Origin: Nocardiopsis ansamitocini
GTDB lineage: Bacteria; Actinomycetota; Actinomycetes; Streptosporangiales; Streptosporangiaceae
NCBI RefSeq assembly: GCF_030268225.1
Contig: NZ_BSQG01000001.1
Coordinates: 186,001 to 250,000 of the forward strand
DNA: 64,000 nucleotides
Reading direction: 5' to 3'
How positions within the stretch are numbered: the stretch's first letter is position 1; every line of letters begins with the position of its first letter. The translations under genes and the position numbers were made by a program. A model generated the notes under the pieces. That model did not search any database and was not told the DNA's origin. It saw only the letters and a list, made by a program, of their open reading frames with translations. Below are positions 60,236 to 64,000 of the stretch, piece by piece.

Positions 60236-60598
60236 CTACTGGGCGATGTCCAAGCGCAGTGCCTGAGCCCCGTGCAGGTAGACGTGCTGAAGTTCGGTGC
60301 GCGCACGCTCGGTCTCCACGTGGGCCATGAGGCGGACCACTCGGGGCAGTGCGTGGGGCACCGCGATCTCGGTCGCGCACATCAGCGGAACATCGGAGAA
60401 CCCGACCTTGCGCGCGGCAAGGGCAGGAAACTCCGAGGCGAGGTCGGGGGTGGCGGTGAACAGCACGCTGATCACGTCGTCCGTGGTCAATTCGTTTCTG
60501 CGCATCACTTCCGAGACCAGTTCGGCGGTGGCCTCCAACACGAGCTCGCGCTCGTCGGAGTCCACCTGGACCGCGCCCCGGATCGCTCGTACCGCCAC
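60236..60598 (-). CDS. aroH: Chorismate mutase, AroH class
   Basis: A 120-aa protein of the monofunctional AroH fold. VRAIRGAVQVDSDERELVLEAT carries the active-site Arg, and VLFTATPDLASEFPALAAR and CATEIAVPHALPRVVRLM complete the family pattern. It converts chorismate to prephenate, the substrate of the next gene's product. GTG 60598 has GGAGG 8 bases upstream; a TTG at 60622 would place the site inside the gene. It starts 24 bp after rluB. Confidence 0.95.
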   Translation of the reverse strand: MAVRAIRGAVQVDSDERELVLEATAELVSEVMRRNELTTDDVISVLFTATPDLASEFPALAARKVGFSDVPLMCATEIAVPHALPRVVRLMAHVETERARTELQHVYLHGAQALRLDIAQ

Positions 60599-60622
60599 TG
60601 TCGTCCTCCGATAATCCGTCAA

Positions 60623-62326
60623 CTACATCCCTGCGGCAGTGTAGAGCTCGCTGACCTCCTTGGGGCTCAACGCGCGCATGGTACCGATTTTCAGGGAGTT
60701 GATGCCGATGGGCCCGACCTGGGTGCGGGCGAGGTCCGCGACCGGGTGGCCGACCGCTTCCATGAGGCGGCGCACGATGTGCTTGCGCCCCTCGTGCAGG
60801 CGGATCTCCACCAGGGCCCGCGGTTCCGCGTCGTCGACCACTCGGAAGGAGTCGACCTTCACGGGACCGTCCTCCAGCTCCACTCCCTCGCGGATCTGCT
60901 TGACGACCTCGCGCGGGATGGGACCGTTCACCTTGGCGATATAGGTCTTGATGACCTTGTAGCGCGGGTGGGTGAGGCGATTGGCCAGATCGCCGTCGTT
61001 GGTGAGCAGGATGAGGCCCTCGGTCTCGGTGTCGAGCCGGCCGACGTGGAACAACCGCTCGTCGGTCTGGCCCGCGTAGTCGGCGAGGGTGGGGCGGCCT
61101 TCGGGGTCGGACATGGTGCTGACCACACCGCGCGGCTTGTTCAGCGCGTAGTAGAGCATGTCCGGCGCGGTGGCGACCCGCATGTCGTCGACGCGGATCT
61201 CGGACTTCTCCGGGTCGACACGGGCGCCGAAGCGCCGCACGATCTGGCCGTCGACCGAGACGCGCCCGGCCGCGATCAGCTCTTCGCTGGCGCGCCGGCT
61301 GGCCACGCCGGCCTGGGCGAGCGCCTTTTGCAGCCGGATACCGCCGGGCACGTCGGTGTAGGTGTCGCGGGGGCCGTCGGCGGCGTCGTCGTCACGGGGG
61401 TTGTACTCCGCGCGCAACGCGCGGAGGCGGGCCTGGGCCTTGGCCGACAGCTCCTGCTCCGCGCGGGCCGTGGAACGGCCGGGACGGTCGACGTAGTGCC
61501 GTTGCTTGTCGCCGCGGGGACGCTCCTCACGGGAGCCGCCGCCCGCGCCTGCACGGTCGTCACGGCTGGCATAGGAACCGCGAGAGTCACGGGAGTCACG
61601 ACCGGAGGAACCCCGGTCATCACGACTGCCATAGGACCCCCCACCGCGCGGACGGTCGTCACGGCCCGACGGGCCACGGTTGGCGGAACCACGATCGTCG
61701 CGGTTGTACGAACCACCACGCGGACGGTCATCGCGGCTGCCATAGGAACCGCGAGAGTCACGGGAGTCACGACCGGAAGAACCCCGGTCGTCACGGCCCG
61801 ACGGACCACGGTTGGCGGAACCACGGGAGTCATGGGAATCACGACGGTCACCACCGCGCTCGTCACGCGCATACGAACCACCGCGAGAACGGTCGTCGCG
61901 GTTGCCGTAGGAACCCCCACCACGCGGACGGTCATCGCGGCTGGCGTAGGAACCCCCACCACGCGGACGGTCATCGCGGCTGGCGTAGGAACCACGAGAG
62001 TCACGGGAGTCACGACCGGAAGAACCCCGGTCGTCACGGCTGTACGAACCACCGCGAGAGTCACGGGAGTCACGACCGGAGGAACCCCGATCGTCACGGC
62101 TGCCATAGGAACCCCCGCCACGCGGACGGTCGTCACGGCTGGCATAGGAACCGCGATTGTCCCGGCTTCCGTAGGAGCCGCGGGAGGAACGGTCGGATTC
62201 GCCGCGCTCACCACGCGGGGTGGAGTTGCCGCGCTCACCGCGCGGGTCGGGTCGGCCGCGCTCACCGCGCGCGCCATAGGAGCCCCGGTCGTTGCGGGGG
62301 CCGTCATCGTTACGTGGTGTGTTCAC
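60623..62326 (-). CDS. rluB: RluB-type 23S rRNA pseudouridine synthase with long RG/DR-repeat N-terminus
   Basis: A 567-aa protein. Residues about 10-290 are a disordered low-complexity region made of repeats such as GSSGRDSRDSRG (four exact copies), GSYASRDDRPRGG and SANRGPSGRDD. The catalytic part follows: S4 domain (IRLQKALAQAGVASRRASEELI), then GRLDTETEGLILLTNDG with the catalytic Asp and LHEGRKHIVRRLMEA. It modifies 23S rRNA. The repeat region probably binds RNA like eukaryotic RGG boxes; this is inference. GTG 62326 overlaps the scpB end by 17 bp. Confidence 0.92.
   Translation of the reverse strand: MNTPRNDDGPRNDRGSYGARGERGRPDPRGERGNSTPRGERGESDRSSRGSYGSRDNRGSYASRDDRPRGGGSYGSRDDRGSSGRDSRDSRGGSYSRDDRGSSGRDSRDSRGSYASRDDRPRGGGSYASRDDRPRGGGSYGNRDDRSRGGSYARDERGGDRRDSHDSRGSANRGPSGRDDRGSSGRDSRDSRGSYGSRDDRPRGGSYNRDDRGSANRGPSGRDDRPRGGGSYGSRDDRGSSGRDSRDSRGSYASRDDRAGAGGGSREERPRGDKQRHYVDRPGRSTARAEQELSAKAQARLRALRAEYNPRDDDAADGPRDTYTDVPGGIRLQKALAQAGVASRRASEELIAAGRVSVDGQIVRRFGARVDPEKSEIRVDDMRVATAPDMLYYALNKPRGVVSTMSDPEGRPTLADYAGQTDERLFHVGRLDTETEGLILLTNDGDLANRLTHPRYKVIKTYIAKVNGPIPREVVKQIREGVELEDGPVKVDSFRVVDDAEPRALVEIRLHEGRKHIVRRLMEAVGHPVADLARTQVGPIGINSLKIGTMRALSPKEVSELYTAAGM
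61540..62280. repeat. Coding tandem repeats in rluB
   Basis: Degenerate repeats of 21-60 bp (copies of CGTGAGTCACG-like and ACCACGCGGACGGTCATC-like blocks) fill this stretch. They maintain the reading frame of rluB, so they are protein repeats rather than a CRISPR or mobile element. Copy number probably varies among strains. Confidence 0.8.
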
Positions 62327-62906
62327 CGGTGTCGTCGAGACCTTCGATGTCGTCGGGCAGAAATGGTGCGAGGTCGGGAAGCTCGTCGAGGCTGCGCAGC
62401 CCCAGTCGCTCCAGGAAATAGCTGGTCGTGCGGTACAGCAACGCACCGGATTCGGTGTCGTGGCCGGCCTCTTCGATCAGCCCCCGCAATACGAGGGTAC
62501 GCATAACACCGTCGCAGTTGACACCGCGTACGGCCGAAACCCTTCCCCGGGAGACCGGCTGGCGGTAGGCGACCACCGCCATGGTTTCCAGTGCGGCCTG
62601 GGTCAACCGCACTTCGTGGCCGTCGCGCAGGAAGTGCTCGACGGCCTCGGCGCACTCGGGACGGGTGTAGAAACGCCACCCCTCGGCGACCTCACGAAGG
62701 TCGAAACCACGCCCCTGCTCGGTGTATTCCCGTGCCATGTCGTGCAGTGCGGCGGCGATCTCCTCCACCTCGACTCCGAAGGCGCGTGCCAGCTCGTACT
62801 CGGCCACCGGCTGGTCCACGACCATCAGGACCGCCTCCAGGTCGCGGCGCAGCACGGCGGGAACCCCGCCCCTGTCACGGTCGGCCTGGGTACTGGTGTG
62901 ACTCAC
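62310..62906 (-). CDS. scpB: Segregation and condensation protein B
   Basis: A 198-aa kleisin-associated winged-helix protein. LRRDLEAVLMVVDQPVAEYELARAF is the first wHTH, LTQAALETMAVVAYRQPVSRGRVSAVRGVNCDGVMRTLVLRGLIEE the second. ScpB dimers bind ScpA and SMC to compact chromosomes. The GTG at 62906 overlaps the scpA stop (GTGA), indicating coupled translation. The C-terminal acidic tail ends in the overlap with rluB. Confidence 0.95.
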   Translation of the reverse strand: MSHTSTQADRDRGGVPAVLRRDLEAVLMVVDQPVAEYELARAFGVEVEEIAAALHDMAREYTEQGRGFDLREVAEGWRFYTRPECAEAVEHFLRDGHEVRLTQAALETMAVVAYRQPVSRGRVSAVRGVNCDGVMRTLVLRGLIEEAGHDTESGALLYRTTSYFLERLGLRSLDELPDLAPFLPDDIEGLDDTGEHTT

Positions 62907-63745
62907 GTGGTCGCTCCGTTGTCGTCGGGATCGTCATCGTCGTCGGGGTCCTTGGTCCGGCCGTACTCATCGGCGACCGTCACCTCGCCGGCCCCGCTCC
63001 CGGTCCAGGTGATCAGGAGGGCACCCAACGGCTCGGGTTGATCGAACCCGACGTTGGCGGCGCGGTAGAGCTCCAGCAGTGCCAGGAACCGCGCGACGAC
63101 CTCGAAGGTACCGGTGCAGTCGACGGTGAGTTCGGCGAACGACAGGCTCCCCCGTTCTCGTAGCGCCTCCACGACCAGCAGCCCCTGCTCCGCAACCGAG
63201 GTCTTGGTCTGGTGGATGTGCGTCACCGGGACGCTCGGCGGTTCCTTGGGGGTGAGTGCGCGCACCGCGAGCGCGGCGAACTCTTGGGGGCCGAGCCGGA
63301 TGAAGACGTCGGGGCGGGCCTCGGCGAAGCGCGGCTCCAGGCCGACGGCGCGCGGGTAGCGGCGGCTGTGGGAGAAGATCCGGCCGGAGAAGACCGCGGC
63401 GACCTCCTTGTAGGCCCGGTACTGGAGTAGCCGGGCGAACAGCAGGTCACGGGCTTCCAGAAGGGCGAGGTCGGCCTCGTCCTCCACGTCCCCGCGTGGT
63501 AGCAGCCGCGCCGCTTTCAGGTCGAGCAGCGTGGCCGCCACCAGCAGGAAATTGCTCGCCAGATCGAGGTCCCAGGAATCTCCGTGGGCCTTGATGTGGG
63601 CGATGAACTCGTCGGTGACCTTCGACAGCGACACCTCGGTGATGTCCAGTTTGTGCTTGGAGATCAGCCCCAGCAGTAGGTCGAAGGGGCCTTCGAAGTT
63701 GTCGAGATGGACCTGGAAGCCGCTCGGAAGCGTCTCCTCGGTCAC
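62903..63745 (-). CDS. scpA: Segregation and condensation protein A
   Basis: A 280-aa bacterial kleisin. GFQVHLDNFEGPFDLLLGLISKHKLDITEVSLSKVTDEF is the SMC-neck-binding N-terminus; the C-terminal winged helix includes VVEALRERGSLSFAELTVDC and FLALLELYRAANVGFDQPEPLGAL. The last 20 residues are an Asp-rich tail typical of actinobacteria. GTG 63745 starts just before the conserved region. It heads the scpA-scpB-rluB operon, preceded by a ParA-neighbour gene. Confidence 0.96.
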   Translation of the reverse strand: MTEETLPSGFQVHLDNFEGPFDLLLGLISKHKLDITEVSLSKVTDEFIAHIKAHGDSWDLDLASNFLLVAATLLDLKAARLLPRGDVEDEADLALLEARDLLFARLLQYRAYKEVAAVFSGRIFSHSRRYPRAVGLEPRFAEARPDVFIRLGPQEFAALAVRALTPKEPPSVPVTHIHQTKTSVAEQGLLVVEALRERGSLSFAELTVDCTGTFEVVARFLALLELYRAANVGFDQPEPLGALLITWTGSGAGEVTVADEYGRTKDPDDDDDPDDNGATT

Positions 63746-63810
63746 GGCGCGAAGATCGAAATGGAGTGGGTCATGTGTACCAGGGTGGCACCGCCTGCGC
63801 GGTGCCCGAC

Positions 63811-64000
63811 CTAGTTCTCCGCGAGCCGCTGCACCAGCATGCTCGCGTCACCGTGCTCTTCGAAGTCCGCCAGCAGGACGGCGACCGCCTCGCGGACGAT
63901 CCGGCCCCGGTCGGCGCTGAGCCCGTGCTCGGCGCGCAGCGTCAACCGGGTCTGCTCCAGGGCGAGGAGTTCGGCGGCGGAAACATACACCGTGATCTTC
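63811..64000 (-). CDS. Conserved protein next to the ParA locus (partial)
   Basis: The minus frame runs from the window edge to TAG at 63813-63811. The 62 visible residues include ITVYVSAAELLALEQTRL, SADRGRIVREAVAVLLADF and ASMLVQRL. The pattern of a short strand followed by two helices resembles a ribbon-helix-helix or antitoxin-like DNA-binding fold. Actinobacteria commonly have such a gene between parA (soj) and scpA, which would place parA just to the right. The N-terminus is outside the window. Function unknown. Confidence 0.6.
   Translation of the reverse strand, partial: KITVYVSAAELLALEQTRLTLRAEHGLSADRGRIVREAVAVLLADFEEHGDASMLVQRLAEN

Noticed and set aside
61540-62280. Possible CRISPR-like repeat array
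   Set aside because: Repeats vary in length and sequence, keep the rluB frame, have no unique spacers, and no cas gene is present.
59885-62506. Thr/Val-rich open frame of over 800 codons on the plus strand
   Set aside because: It is the complement of the tyrA-rluB region; the apparent repeats are the rluB coding repeats read backwards.

Overview
The window is high-GC DNA of a filamentous-type actinomycete. GTG and TTG starts are frequent, Shine-Dalgarno sites are strong, several starts look leaderless, and the tRNA gene encodes no CCA. The gene order scpA-scpB-rluB-aroH-tyrA-cmk-der at the right end, a FolP2-type DHPS paralogue, a MocR/YczE pair, LCP and Ser/Thr kinase genes and secreted beta-1,3-glucanases fit Streptosporangiales, plausibly Nocardiopsaceae. 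The family placement is inference from gene content. No transposase, integrase, phage module or CRISPR array was seen.

Left part (1-30 kb), mostly housekeeping and metabolism: the end of an ABC ATPase; an Lrp-folP2 pair; an LCP cell-wall ligase; glutamate dehydrogenase; flavin reductase; a membrane protein with an M15-like peptidase; the tldD-tldE protease pair; a structured intergenic region with a strong candidate 6C-like small RNA (about 11065-11175); mobA; two small genes sharing a novel-looking domain; rtcB; moaA; a monoacylglycerol-lipase-like hydrolase; an acyl-CoA synthetase; a MocR regulator divergent from a YczE membrane protein; a GH15 glucoamylase/trehalase; an MFS-MgtC pair; and two divergent protein kinases. 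One kinase is atypical and membrane-anchored with an exported domain. The other is soluble with TPR-like repeats.

Middle (29.5-38.6 kb): after ung come two consecutive large NACHT NTPases (1071 and 971 aa). They share an N-terminal helical domain, central NACHT and C-terminal helical region, and are convergent with a zinc-type sirtuin. This NLR-like pair is the best candidate for an undescribed, possibly defensive, system. A sulfotransferase and a 52-aa leaderless membrane protein follow.

Right-middle (38.7-56.5 kb), accessory metabolism: aldo/keto reductase; a SigB/F-type sigma factor; a GH16/GH64 beta-1,3-glucanase pair; an APC permease; a MerR regulator divergent from a quinone oxidoreductase across a 20-bp palindrome; tRNA-Pro(GGG); a three-gene sugar/nucleotide operon (RmlD-like reductase, nucleotidyltransferase-kinase fusion, cupin) with a clear promoter in an AT-rich patch; an aldehyde dehydrogenase; an MmyB-type XRE regulator; and a methyltransferase divergent from an XRE-cupin regulator.

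Right end (56.6-64 kb): all minus strand, the conserved cluster from a ParA-neighbour protein through scpA, scpB, rluB, aroH, tyrA and cmk to der. It couples chromosome condensation, ribosome maturation and aromatic amino acid synthesis. RluB carries a very long RG/DR-repeat disordered N-terminus.
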